From: Haematobia irritans
Taxonomy: Eukaryota > Arthropoda > Insecta > Diptera > Muscidae
Length of the DNA stretch: 64,000 nucleotides
Assembly: GCF_050003625.1 (NCBI RefSeq)
Contig: NC_134397.1
Span: forward strand, 73,883,551-73,947,550
Direction: 5' to 3'
How positions within the stretch are numbered: the stretch's first letter is position 1; each line of letters opens with the position of its first letter. Below, in pieces: positions 51,370-63,786 of this stretch. Both the position numbers and the translations under genes were made by a program. The notes under the pieces are model-generated. The model was not told the origin of the DNA. It did no database searches and worked only from the letters and a program-made list of their open reading frames with translations.

Positions 51370-54300
51370 TTTTTCGATTTTTTGAGGGTGGTCACGAATT
51401 ATCGTCCTTTTCGCTCTAGGACGCTTAGTTTAGGAGATATGGCCAAAAGAAGTTTTTCATATAAAAATTTCAATTTTTTTAGGATTTGGGTGGATTTTTC
51501 GATTTTTTGGGGTGGTCACGAATTATCGTCCTTTTCGCTCTAGGACGCTTAGTTTAGGAGATATGGCCAAAAGAAGTTTTCATATAAAAATTTCAATTTT
51601 TTTAGGATTTGGGTGGATTTTTCGATTTTTTGAGGGTGGTCACGAATTAAAGCCCTTTTCGCTCTAGGACGCTTAGTTTAGGAGATATGGTCAAAAGAAG
51701 TTTTTCATATAAAAATTTCAATTTTTTTAGGATTTGGGTGAATTTTTCGATTTTTTGAGGGTGGTCACGAATTATCGTCCTTTTCGCTCTAGGACGCTTA
51801 GTTTAGGAGATATGGCCAAAAGAAGTTTTTCATATAAAAATTTAAATTTTTTTAGGATTTGGGTGGATTTTTCGATTTTTTGGGGGTGGTCACGAATTAA
51901 AGCCCTTTTCGCTCTAGGACGCTTAGTTTAGGAGATATGACCAAAAGAAGTTTTTCATATAAAAATTTCAATTTTTTTAGGATTTGGGTGGATTTTTCGA
52001 TTTTTTGGGGGTGGTCACGAATTAAAGCCCTTTTCGCTCTAGGACGCTTAGTTTAGGAGATATGGCCAAAAGAAGTTTTTCATATAAAAATTTAAAATTT
52101 TTTAGGATTTGAGTGGATTTTTCGATTTTTTGGGGGTGGTCACGAATTATCGCCCTTTTCGCTCTAGGACGCTTAGTTTAGGAGATATGGCCAAAAGAAG
52201 TTTTTCATATAAAAATTTAAATTTTTTTAGGATTTGGGTGGATTTTTCGATTTTTTGAGGGTGGTCACGAATTATCGTCCTTTTCGCTCTAGGACGCTTA
52301 GTTTAGGAGATATGGCCAAAAGAAGTTTTTCATATAAAAATTTCAATTTTTTTAGGATTTGGGTGGATTTTTTGATTTTTTGGGGGTGGTCACGAAATAA
52401 AGCCCTTTTCGCTCTAGGACGCTTAGTTTAGGAGATATGGCCAAAAGAAGTTTTTCATATAAAAATTTCAATTTTTTTAGGATTTGGGTGGATTTTTCGA
52501 TTTTTTGAGGGTGGTCACGAATTATCGTCCTTTTCGCTCTAGGACGCTTAGTTTAGGAGATATGGCCAAAAGAAGTTTTTCATATAAAAATTTCAATTTT
52601 TTTAGGATTTGGGTGGATTTTTCGATTTTTTGGGGGTGGTCACGAATTATCGCCCTTTTCGCTCTAGGACGCTTAGTTTAGGAGATATGGCCAAAAGAAG
52701 TTTTTCATATAAAAATTTAAATTTTTTTAGGATTTGGGTGGATTTTTCGATTTTTTGAGGGTGGTCACGAATTAAAGCCCTTTTCGCTCTAGGACGCTTA
52801 GTTTAGGAGATATGGCCAAAAGAAGTTTTTCATATAAAAATTTCAATTTTTTTAGGATTTGGGTGAATTTTTCGATTTTTTGAGAGTGGTCACGAATTAT
52901 CGTCCTTTTCGCTCTAGGACGCTTAGTTTAGGAGAAATGGCCAAAAGAAGTTTTTCATATAAAAATTTCAATTTTTTTAGGATTTGAGTGGGTTTTTCGA
53001 TTTTTTGAGGGTGGTCACGAATTATCGTCCTTTTCGCTCTAGGACGCTTAGTTTAGGAGATATGGCCAAAAGAAGTTTTTCATATAAAAATTTCAATTTT
53101 TTTAGGATTTGGGTGGATTTTTCGATTTTTTGGGGGTGGTCACGAATTATCGCCCTTTTCGCTCTAGGACGCTTAGTTTAGGAGATATGGCCAAAAGAAG
53201 TTTTCATATAAAAATTTCAATTTTTTTAGGATTTGGGTGGATTTTTCGATTTTTTGAGGGTGGTCACGAATTAAAGCCCTTTTCGCTCTAGGACGCTTAG
53301 TTTAGGAGATATGGCCAAAAGAAGTTTTTCATATAAAAATTTAAATTTTTTTAGGATTTGGGTGGATTTTTCGATTTTTTGAGGGTGGTCACGAATTATC
53401 GTCCTTTTCGCTCTAGGACGCTTAGTTTAGGAGATATGGCCAAAAGAAGTTTTTCATATAAAAATTTCAATTTTTTTAGGATTTGGGTGGATTTTTTGAT
53501 TTTTTGGGGGTGGTCACGAAATAAAGCCCTTTTCGCTCTAGGACGCTTAGTTTAGGAGATATGGCCAAAAGAAGTTTTTCATATAAAAATTTCAATTTTT
53601 TTAGGATTTGGGTGGATTTTTCGATTTTTTGAGGGTGGTCACGAATTAAAGCCCTTTTCGCTCTAGGACGCTTAGTTTAGGAGATATGGCCAAAAGAAGT
53701 TTTTCATATAAAAATTTAAATTTTTTTAGGATTTGGGTGGATTTTTCGATTTTTTGAGGGTGGTCACGAATTATCGTCCTTTTCGCTCTAGGACGCTTAG
53801 TTTAGGAGATATGGCCAAAAGAAGTTTTTCATATAAAAATTTCAATTTTTTTAGGATTTGGGTGGATTTTTTGATTTTTTGGGGGTGGTCACGAAATAAA
53901 GCCCTTTTCGCTCTAGGACGCTTAGTTTAGGAGATATGGCCAAAAGAAGTTTTTCATATAAAAATTTCTATGTTTTTAGGATTTGGGTGGATTTTTCGAT
54001 TTTTTGAGGGTGGTCACGAATTATCGTCCTTTTCGCTCTAGGACGCTTAGTTTAGGAGATATGGCCAAAAGAAGTTTTTCATATAAAAATTTCAATTTTT
54101 TTAGGATTTGGGTGGATTTTTCGATTTTTTGGGGGTGGTCACGAATTATCGCCCTTTTCGCTCTAGGACGCTTAGTTTAGGAGATATGGCCAAAAGAAGT
54201 TTTTCATATAAAAATTTAAATTTTTTTAGGATTTGGGTGGATTTTTCGATTTTTTGAGGGTGGTCACGAATTAAAGCCCTTTTCGCTCTAGGACGCTTAG

Positions 54301-57300
54301 TTTAGGAGATATGGCCAAAAGAAGTTTTTCATATAAAAATTTCAATTTTTTTAGGATTTGGGTGAATTTTTCGATTTTTTGAGGGTGGTCACGAATTATC
54401 GTCCTTTTCGCTCTAGGACGCTTAGTTTAGGAGATATGGCCAAAAGAAGTTTTTCATATAAAAATTTCAATTTTTTTAGGATTTGGGTGGATTTTTCGAT
54501 TTTTTGAGGGTGGTCACGAATTAAAGCCCTTTTCGCTCTAGGACGCTTAGTTTAGGAGATATGGCCAAAAGAAGTTTTTCATATAAAAATTTCAATTTTT
54601 TTAGGATTTGGGTGGATTTTTCGATTTTTTGAGGGTGGTCACGAATTATCGTCCTTTTCGCTCTAGGACGCTTAGTTTAGGAGATATGGCCAAAAGAAGT
54701 TTTTCATATAAAAATTTCAATTTTTTTAGGATTTGGGTGGATTTTTCGATTTTTTGAGGGTGGTCACGAATTAAAGCCCTTTTCGCTCTAGGACGCTTAG
54801 TTTAGGAGATATGGCCAAAAGAAGTTTTTCATATAAAAATTTCAATTTTTTTAGGATTTGGGTGGATTTTTCGATTTTTTGAGGGTGGTCACGAATTAAA
54901 GCCCTTTTCGCTCTAGGACGCTTAGTTTAGGAGATATGGCCAAACGAAGTTTTTCATATAAAAATTTCAATTTTTTAGGATTTGGGTGGATTTTCCGATT
55001 TTTTGAGGGTGGTCACGAATTAAAGCCCTTTTCGCTCTAGGACGCTTAGTTTAGGAGATATGGCCAAAAGAAGTTTTTCATATAAAAATTTAAATTTTTT
55101 TAGGATTTGGGTGGATTTTTCGATTTTTTGGGGGTGGTCACGAATTAAAGCCCTTTTCGCTCTAGGACGCTTAGTTTAGGAGATATGGCCAAAAGATGTT
55201 TTTCATATAAAAATTTCAATTTTTTTAGGATTTGGGTGGATTTTTCGATTTTTTGGGGGTGGTCACGAATTAAAGCCCTTTTCGCTCTAGGACGCTTAGT
55301 TTAGGAGATATGGCCAAACGAAGTTTTTCATATAAAAATTTCAATTTTTTTAGGATTGGGTGGATTTTTCGATTTTTTGGGGGTGGTCACGAATTAAAGC
55401 CCTTTTCGCTCTAGGACGCTTAGTTTAGGAGATATGGCCAAAAGAAGTTTTTCATATAAAAATTTCAATTTTTTTAGGATTTGGGTGGATTTTTTGATTT
55501 TTTGGGGGTGGTCACGAAATAAAGCCCTTTTCGCTCTAGGACGCTTAGTTTAGGAGATATGGCCAAAAGAAGTTTTTCATATAAAAATTTCAATTTTTTT
55601 AGGATTTGGGTGGATTTTTCGATTTTTTGAGGGTGGTCACGAATTATCGTCCTTTTCGCTCTAGGACGCTTAGTTTAGGAGATATGGCCAAAAGAAGTTT
55701 TTCATATAAAAATTTCAATTTTTTTAGGATTTGGGTGGATTTTTCGATTCTTTGAGGGTGGTCACGAATTATCGTCCTTTTCGCTCTAGGACGCTTAGTT
55801 TAGGAGATATGGCCAAAAGAAGTTTTTCATATAAAAATTTCAATTTTTTTAGGATTTGGGTGGGTTTTTCGATTTTTTGAGGGTGGTCACGAATTATCGT
55901 CTTTTTCGCTCTAGGACGCTTAGTTTAGGAGATATGGCCAAAAGAAGTTTTTCATATAAAAATTTAAATTTTTTTAGGATTTGGGTGGATTTTTCGATTT
56001 TTTGGGGGTGGTCACGAATTATCGCCCTTTTCGCTCTAGGACGCTTAGTTTAGGAGATATGGCCAAAAGAAGTTTTTCATATAAAAATTTCAATTTTTTT
56101 AGGATTTGGGTGGATTTTTCGATTTTTTGAGGGTGGTCACGAATTAAAGCCCTTTTCGCTCTAGGACGCTTAGTTTAGGAGATATGACCAAAAGAAGTTT
56201 TTCATATAAAAATTTCAATTTTTTTAGGATTTGGGTGAATTTTTCGATTTTTTGAGGGTGGTCACGAATTAAAGCCCTTTTCGCTCTAGGACGCTTAGTT
56301 TAGGAGATATGGCCAAAAGAAGTTTTTCATATAAAAATTTAAATTTTTTTAGGATTTGAGTGGATTTTTCGATTTTTTGGGGGTGGTCACGAATTATCGC
56401 CCTTTTCGCTCTAGGACGCTTAGTTTAGGAGATATGGCCAAAAGAAGTTTTTCATATAAAAATTTCAATTTTTTTAGGATTTGGGTGAATTTTTCGATTT
56501 TGTGGGGGTGGTCACGAATTATCGTCCTTTTCGCTCTAGGACGCTTAGTTTAGGAGATATGGCCAAAAGAAGTTTTTCATATAAAAATTTCAATTTTTTT
56601 AGGATTTGGGTGGGTTTTTCGATTTTTTGAGGGTGGTCACGAATTATCGTCCTTTTCGCTCTAGGACGCTTAGTTTAGGAGATATGGCCAAAAGAAGTTT
56701 TTCATATAAAAATTTCAATTTTTTTAGGATTTGGGTGGATTTTTCGATTTTTTGGGGGTGGTCACGAATTATCGCCCTTTTCGCTTTAGGACGCTTAGTT
56801 TAGGAGATATGGCCAAAAGAAGTTTTTCATATAAAAATTTCAATTTTTTTAGGATTTGGGTGGATTTTTCGATTTTTTGAGGGTGGTCACGAATTAAAGC
56901 CCTTTTCGCTCTAGGACGCTTAGTTTAGGAGATATGGCCAAAAGAAGTTTTTCATATAAAAATTTCAATTTTTTTAGGATTTGAGTGGATTTTTCGATTT
57001 TTTGGGGGTGGTCACGAATTATCGCCCTTTTCGCTCTAGGACGCTTAGTTTAGGAGATATGGCCAAAAGAAGTTTTTCATATAAAAATTTAAATTTTTTT
57101 AGGATTTGAGTGGATTTTTCGATTTTTTGAGGGTGGTCACGAATTAAAGCCCTTTTCGCTCTAGGACGCTTAGTTTAGGAGATATGGCCAAAAGAAGTTT
57201 TTCATATAAAAATTTCAATTTTTTTAGGATTTGGGTGAATTTTTCGATTTTTTGGGGGTGGTCACGAATTAAAGCCCTTTTCGCTCTAGGACGCTTAGTT

Positions 57301-57489
57301 TAGGAGATATGGCCAAAAGAAGTTTTTCATATAAAAATTTCAATTTTTTTAGGATTTGAGTGGATTTTTCGATTTTTTGGGGGTGGTCACGAATTATCGC
57401 CCTTTTCGCTCTAGGACGCTTAGTTTAGGAGATATGGCCAAAAGAAGTTTTTCATATAAAAATTTCAATTTTTTTAGGATTTGGGTGGA
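51370..57489 (+). repeat. 49-monomer higher-order repeat, copy 2 (6120 bp)
   Basis: Tandem partner of 45250-51369; the match continues to 57632 before GGGGATGGTC breaks it. Comparing the copies line by line, I found only two substitutions, at 53969 (T for A) and 53972 (G for T), three bases apart in one monomer. Identity over 6.26 kb is thus above 99.9%. The left end of the match is fixed by GGGTGGGTTT at 45241-45252, against GGGTGGATTT at 51361. Confidence 0.95.
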
Positions 57490-60400
57490 TTTTTCGATTT
57501 TTTGAGGGTGGTCACGAATTATCGTCCTTTTCGCTCTAGGACGCTTAGTTTAGGAGATATGGCCAAAAGAAGTTTTTCATATAAAAATTTCAATTTTTTT
57601 AGGATTTGGGTGGATTTTTCGATTTTTTGGGGATGGTCACGAATTATCGTCCTTTTCGCTCTAGGACGCTTAGTTTAGGAGATATGGCCAAAAGAAGTTT
57701 TTCATATAAAAATTTCAATTTTTTGAGGATTTGGGTGGATTTTTCGATTTTTTGAGGGTGGTCACGAATTAAAGCCCTTTTCGCTCTAGGACGCTTAGTT
57801 TAGGAGATATGGCCAAAAGAAGTTTTTCATATAAAAATTTCAATTTTTTTAGGATTTGGGTGGATTTTTTGATTTTTTTGGGGGTGGTCACGAAATAAAG
57901 CCCTTTTCGCTCTAGGACGCTTAGTTTAGGAGATATGGCCAAAAGAAGTTTTTCATATAAAAATTTAAATTTTTTTAGGATTTGGGTGGATTTTTCGATT
58001 TTTTGGGGGTGTCCACGAATTATCGCCCTTTTCGCTCTAGGACGCTTAGTTTAGGAGATATGGCCAAAAGAAGTTTTTCATATAAAAATTTCAATTTTTT
58101 TAGGATTTGGGTGGATTTTTCGATTTTTTGAGGGTGGTCACGAATTAAAGCCCTTTTCGCTCTAGGACGCTTAGTTTAGGAGATATGGCCAAAAGAAGTT
58201 TTTCATATAAAAATTTCATTTTTTTTAGGATTTGGGTGAATTTTTCGATTTTTTGAGGGTGGTCACGAATTATCGTCCTTTTCGCTCTAGGACGCTTAGT
58301 TTAGGAGATATGGCCAAAAGAAGTTTTTCATATAAAAATTTCAATTTTTTTAGGATTTGGGTGGATTTTTCGATTTTTTGAGGGTGGTCACGAATTAAAG
58401 CCCTTTTCGCTCTAGGACGCTTAGTTTAGGAGATATGGCCAAAAGAAGTTTTTCATATAAAAATTTAAATTTTTTTAGGATTTGGGTGGATTTATCGATT
58501 TTTTGGGGGTGGTCACGAATTAAAGCCCTTTTCGCTCTAGGACGCTTAGTTTAGGAGATATGACCAAAAGAAGTTTTTCATATAAAAATTTCAATTTTTT
58601 TAGGATTTGGGTGGATTTTTCGATTTTTTGGGGGTGGTCACGAATTGAAGCCCTTTTCGCTCTAGGACGCTTAGTTTAGGAGATATGGCCAAAAGAAGTT
58701 TTTCATATAAAAATTTCAATTTTTTTAGGATTTGAGTGGATTTTTCGATTTTTTGGGGGTGGTTACGAATTATCGCCCTTTTCGCTCTAGGACGCTTAGT
58801 TTAGGAGATATGGCCAAAAGAAGTTTTTCATATAAAAATTTCAATTTTTTTAGGATTTGGGTGGATTTTTCGATTTTTTGAGGGTGGTCACGAATTATCG
58901 TCCTTTTCGCTCTAGGACGCTTAGTTTAGGAGATATGGCCAAAAGAAGTTTTTCATATAAAAATTTCAATTTTTTTAGGATTTGGGTGGATTTTTCGATT
59001 TTTTGTGGGTGGTCACGAATTATCGTCCTTTTCGCTCTAGGACGCTTAGTTTAGGAGATATGGCCAAAAGAAGTTTTTCATATAAAAATTTCAATTTTTT
59101 GAGGATTTGGGTGGATTTTTCGATATTTTGGGGGTGGTCACGAATTAAAGCCCTTTTCGCTCTAGGACGCTTAGTTTAGGAGATATGGCCAAACGAAGTT
59201 TTTCTTATAAAAATTTCAATTTTTTTAGGATTTGGGTGGATTTTTCGATTTTTTGGGGGTGGTCACGAATTATCGCCCTTTTCGCTCTAGGACGCTTAGT
59301 TTAGGAGATATGGCCAAACGAAGTTTTTCATATAAAAATTTCAATTTTTTTAGGATTGGGTGGATTTTTTGATTTTTTGGGGGTGGTCACGAATTAAAGC
59401 CCTTTTCGCTCTAGGACGCTTAGTTTAGGAGATATGGCCAAAAGAAGTTTTTCATATAAAAATTTAAATTTTTTTAGGATTTGAGTGGATTTTTCGATTT
59501 TTTGAGGGTGGTCACGAATTATCGTCCTTTTCGCTCTAGGACGCTTAGTTTAGGAGATATGGCCAAAAGAAGCTTTTCATATAAAAATTTCAATTTTTTT
59601 AGGATTTGGGTGGATTTTTCAATTTTTTGGGGGTGGTCACGAATTAAAGCCCTTTTCGCTCTAGGACGCTTAGTTTAGGAGATATGGCCAAAAGAAGTTT
59701 TTCATATAAAAATTTCAATTTTTTTAGGATTTGGGTGGATTTTTCGATTTTTTGAGGGTGGTCACGAATTAAAGCCCTTTTCGCTCTAGGACGCTTAGTT
59801 TAGGAGATATGGCCAAAAGAAGTTTTTCATATAAAAATTTAAATTTTTTTAGGATTTGGGTGGATTTTTCGATTTTTTGGGGGTGGTCACGAATTAAAGC
59901 CCTTTTCGCTCTAGGACGCTTAGTTTAGGAGATATGACCAAAAGAAGTTTTTCATATAAAAATTTCAATTTTTTTAGGATTTGGGTGGATTTTTCGATTT
60001 TTTGGGGGTGGTCACGAATTAAAGCCCTTTTCGCTCTAGGACGCTTAGTTTAGGAGATATGGCCAAAAGAAGTTTTTCATATAAAAATTTCAATTTTTTT
60101 AGGATTTGGGTAGATTTTTCGATTTTTTGGGGGTGGTCACGAATTAAAGCCCTTTTCGCTCTAGGACGCTTAGTTTAGGAGATATGGCCAAAAGAAGTTT
60201 TTCATATAAAAATTTAAATTTTTTTAGGATTTGAGTGGATTTTTCGATTTTTTGGGGGTGGTCACGAATTATCGCCCTTTTCGCTCTAGGACGCTTAGTT
60301 TAGGAGATATGGCCAAAAGAAGTTTTTCATATAAAAATTTAAATTTTTTTAGGATTTGGGTGGATTTTTCGATTTTTTGAGGGTGGTCACGAATTATCGT

Positions 60401-60494
60401 CCTTTTCGCTCTAGGACGCTTAGTTTAGGAGATATGGCCAAAAGAAGTTTTTCATATAAAAATTTCAATTTTTTTAGGATTTGGGTGGATTTTT

Positions 60495-60520
60495 CGAAAG
60501 GACGAATTATCGTCCTTTTC
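60495..60520 (+). repeat. Monomer with a new perfect 9-bp inverted repeat
   Basis: Usually TTTTCGA is followed by a T run, GAGGGTGGTC and ACGAATTATCGTCC. Here those 16 bases are replaced by AAGG, giving AAAGGACGA (60497-60505), the loop ATTA (60506-60509) and TCGTCCTTT (60510-60518). The arms pair perfectly over 9 bp. The ordinary ATCGTCC monomer already has a 4-bp version (ACGA-ATTA-TCGT). The inserted AAGG is exactly the complement of the CCTT on the other arm. Confidence 0.92.
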
Positions 60521-62097
60521 GCTCTAGGACGCTTAGTTTAGGTGATATGGCCAAAAGAAGTTTTTCATATAAAAATTTCAATTTTTTGAGGATTTGGGTG
60601 GATTTTTCGATTTTTTGAGGGTGGTCACGAATTAAAGCCCTTTTCGCTCTAGGACGCTTAGTTTAGGAGATATGGCCAAAAGAAGTTTTTCATATAAAAA
60701 TTTCAATTTTTTTAGGATTTGGGTGGATTTTTTGATTTTTTGGGGGTGGTCACGAAATAAAGCCCTTTTCGCTCTAGGACGCTTAGTTTAGGAGATATGG
60801 CCAAAAGAAGTTTTTCATATAAAAATTTCAATTTTTTTAGGATTTGGGTGGATTTTTCGATTTTTTGAGGGTGGTCACGAATTATCGTCCTTTTCGCTCT
60901 AGGACGCTTAGTTTAGGAGATATGGCCAAAAGAAGTTTTTCATATAAAAATTTCAATTTTTTTAGGATTTGGGTGGATTTTTCGATTTTTTGAGGGTGGT
61001 CACGAATTATCGTCCTTTTCGCTCTAGGACGCTTAGTTTAGGAGATATGGCCAAAAGAAGTTTTTCATATAAAAATTTCAATTTTTTTAGGATTTGGGTG
61101 GGTTTTTCGATTTTTTGAGGGTGGTCACGAATTATCGTCCTTTTCGCTCTAGGACGCTTAGTTTAGGAGATATGGCCAAAAGAAGTTTTTCATATAAAAA
61201 TTTAAATTTTTTTAGGATTTGGGTGGATTTTTCGATTTTTTGGGGGTGGTCACGAATTATCGCCCTTTTCGCTCTAGGACGCTTAGTTTAGGAGATATGG
61301 CCAAAAGAAGTTTTTCATATAAAAATTTCAATTTTTTTAGGATTTGGGTGGATTTTTCGATTTTTTGAGGGTGGTCACGAATTAAAGCCCTTTTCGCTCT
61401 AGGACGCTTAGTTTAGGAGATATGGCCAAAAGAAGTTTTTCATATAAAAATTTCAATTTTTTTAGGATTTGGGTGAATTTTTCGATTTTTTGAGGGTTGT
61501 CACGAATTATCGTCCTTTTCGCTCTAGGACGCTTAGTTTAGGAGATATGGCCAAAAGAAGTTTTTCATATAAAAATTTCAATTTTTTTAGGATTTGGGTG
61601 GATTTTTCGATTTTTTGAGGGTGGTCACGAATTAAAGCCCTTTTCGCTCTAGGACGCTTAGTTTAGGAGATATGGCCAAAAGAAGTTTTTCATATAAAAA
61701 TTTCAATTTTTTTAGGATTTGAGTGGATTTTTCGATTTTTTGGGGGTGGTCACGAATTATCGCCCTTTTCGCTCTAGGACGCTTAGTTTAGGAGATATGG
61801 CCAAAAGAAGTTTTTCATATAAAAATTTCAATTTTTTTAGGATTTGGGTGGATTTTTCGATTTTTTGAGGGTGGTCACGAATTATCGTCCTTTTCGCTCT
61901 AGGACGCTTAGTTTAGGAGATATGGCCAAAAGAAGTTTTTCATATAAAAATTTCAATTTTTTTAGGATTTGGGTGGATTTTTCGATTTTTTGGGGGTGGT
62001 CACGAATTATCGTCCTTTTCGCTCTAGGACGCTTAGTTTAGGAGATATGGCCAAAAGAAGTTCTTCATATAAAAATTTCAATTTTTTGAGGATTTGG

Positions 62098-63252
62098 GTG
62101 GATTTTTCGATTTTTTGAGGGTGGTCACGAATTAAAGCCCTTTTCGCTCTAGGACGCTTAGTTTAGGAGATATGGCCAAACGAAGTTTTTCATATAAAAA
62201 TTTCAATTTTTTAGGATTTGGGTGGATTTTTCGATTTTTTGAGGGTGGTCACGAATTAAAGCCCTTTTCGCTCTAGGACGCTTAGTTTAGGAGATATGGC
62301 CAAAAGAAGTTTTTCATATAAAAATTTAAATTTTTTTAGGATTTGGGTGAATTTTTCGATTTTTTGAGGGTGGTCACGAATTATCGTCCTTTTCGCTCTA
62401 GGACGCTTAGTTTAGGAGATATGGCCAAACGAAGTTTTTCTTATAAAAATTTAATTTTTTTAGGATTTGGGTGGATTTTTCGATTTTTTGGGGGTGGTCA
62501 CGAATTAAAGCCCTTTTCGCTCTAGGACGCTTAGTTTAGGAGATATGGCCAAACGAAGTTTTTCATATAAAAATTTCAATTTTTTTAGGATTGGGTGGAT
62601 TTTTTGATTTTTTGGGGGTGGTCACGAATTAAAGCCCTTTTCGCTCTAGGACGCTTAGTTTAGGAGATATGGCCAAAGAAGTTTTTCATATAAACATTTA
62701 AATTTTTTTAGGATTTGAGTGGATTTTTCGATTTTTTGAGGGTGGTCACGAATTAAAGCCCTTTTCGCTCTAGGACGCTTAGTTTAGGAGATATGGCCAA
62801 ACGAAGTTTTTCATATAAAAATTTCAATTTTTTAGGATTTGGGTGGATTTTTCGATTTTTTGAGGGTGGTCACGAATTAAAGCCCTTTTCGCTCTAGGAC
62901 GCTTAGTTTAGGAGATATGGCCAAAAGAAGTTTTTCAAATAAAAATTTAAATTTTTTTAGGATTTGGGTGAATTTTTCGATTTTTTGAGGGTGGTCACGA
63001 ATTATCGTCCTTTTCGCTCTAGGACGCTTAGTTTAGGAGATATGGCCAAACGAAGTTTTTCTTATAAAAATTTAATTTTTTTAGGATTTGGGTGGATTTT
63101 TCGATTTTTTGGGGGTGGTCACGAATTAAAGCCCTTTTCGCTCTAGGACGCTTAGTTTAGGAGATATGGCCAAACGAAGTTTTTCATATAAAAATTTCAA
63201 TTTTTTTAGGATTGGGTGGATTTTTTGATTTTTTGGGGGTGGTCACGAATTA
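62098..63252 (+). repeat. Five-monomer tandem duplication, period 621 bp
   Basis: 62098-62631 matches 62719-63252. Shared markers are CCAAACG with a short T run, a GGGTGAATTT monomer, CTTATAAAAATTTAATTTT and AGGATTGGGTGG with TTTTTTGATT. One difference was noticed: TTTTTCAAAT near 62936, where the other copy has TTTTTCATAT. CCAAAGAAG near 62677 (two bases short) lies between the matched parts. Confidence 0.88.
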
Positions 63253-63770
63253 TCGTCCTTTTCGCTCTAGGACGCTTAGTTTAGGTGATATGGCCAAAAG
63301 AAGTTTTTCATATAAAAATTTCAATTTTTTGAGGATTTGGGTGGATTTTTCGATTTTTTGAGGGTGGTCACGAATTAAAGCCCTTTTCGCTCTAGGACGC
63401 TTAGTTTAGGAGATATGGCCAAAAGAAGTTTTTCATATAAAAATTTCAATTTTTTTAGGATTTGGGTGGATTTTTCGATTTTTTGAGGGTGGTCACGAAT
63501 TATCGTCCTTTTCGCTCTAGGACGCTTAGTTTAGGAGATATGGCCAAAAGAAGTTTTTCATATAAAAATTTCAATTTTTTTAGGATTTGGGTGGATTTTT
63601 CGATTTTTTGAGGGTGGTCACGAATTATCGTCCTTTTCGCTCTAGGACGCTTAGTTTAGGAGATATGGCCAAAAGAAGTTTTTCATATAAAAATTTCAAT
63701 TTTTTTAGGATTTGGGTGGGTTTTTCGATTTTTTGAGGGTGGTCACGAATTATCGTCCTTTTCGCTCTAG

Positions 63771-63786
63771 GACGCTTAGTTCATAT
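63771..63786 (+). repeat. Truncated monomer: 27-bp deletion
   Basis: GACGCTTAGTT joins CATATAAAA, so the 27 bases from TAGGAG through the AAGTTTTT element are missing, including ATATGGCC. A TT shared by both ends is compatible with microhomology at the join. Confidence 0.9.

Noticed and set aside
116..63146. About one hundred open reading frames of 60-107 codons with nearly the same predicted peptide
   Set aside because: They arise from the monomer itself. Those I checked start at TTG in GGATTTGGGTGG, not at ATG, and read across about 1.6 monomers. They stop because the 125-bp period shifts frame (125 = 3 x 41 + 2). AAAGCCC monomers and one-base indels change them freely. No ribosome-binding site, codon bias or conserved protein feature supports coding.
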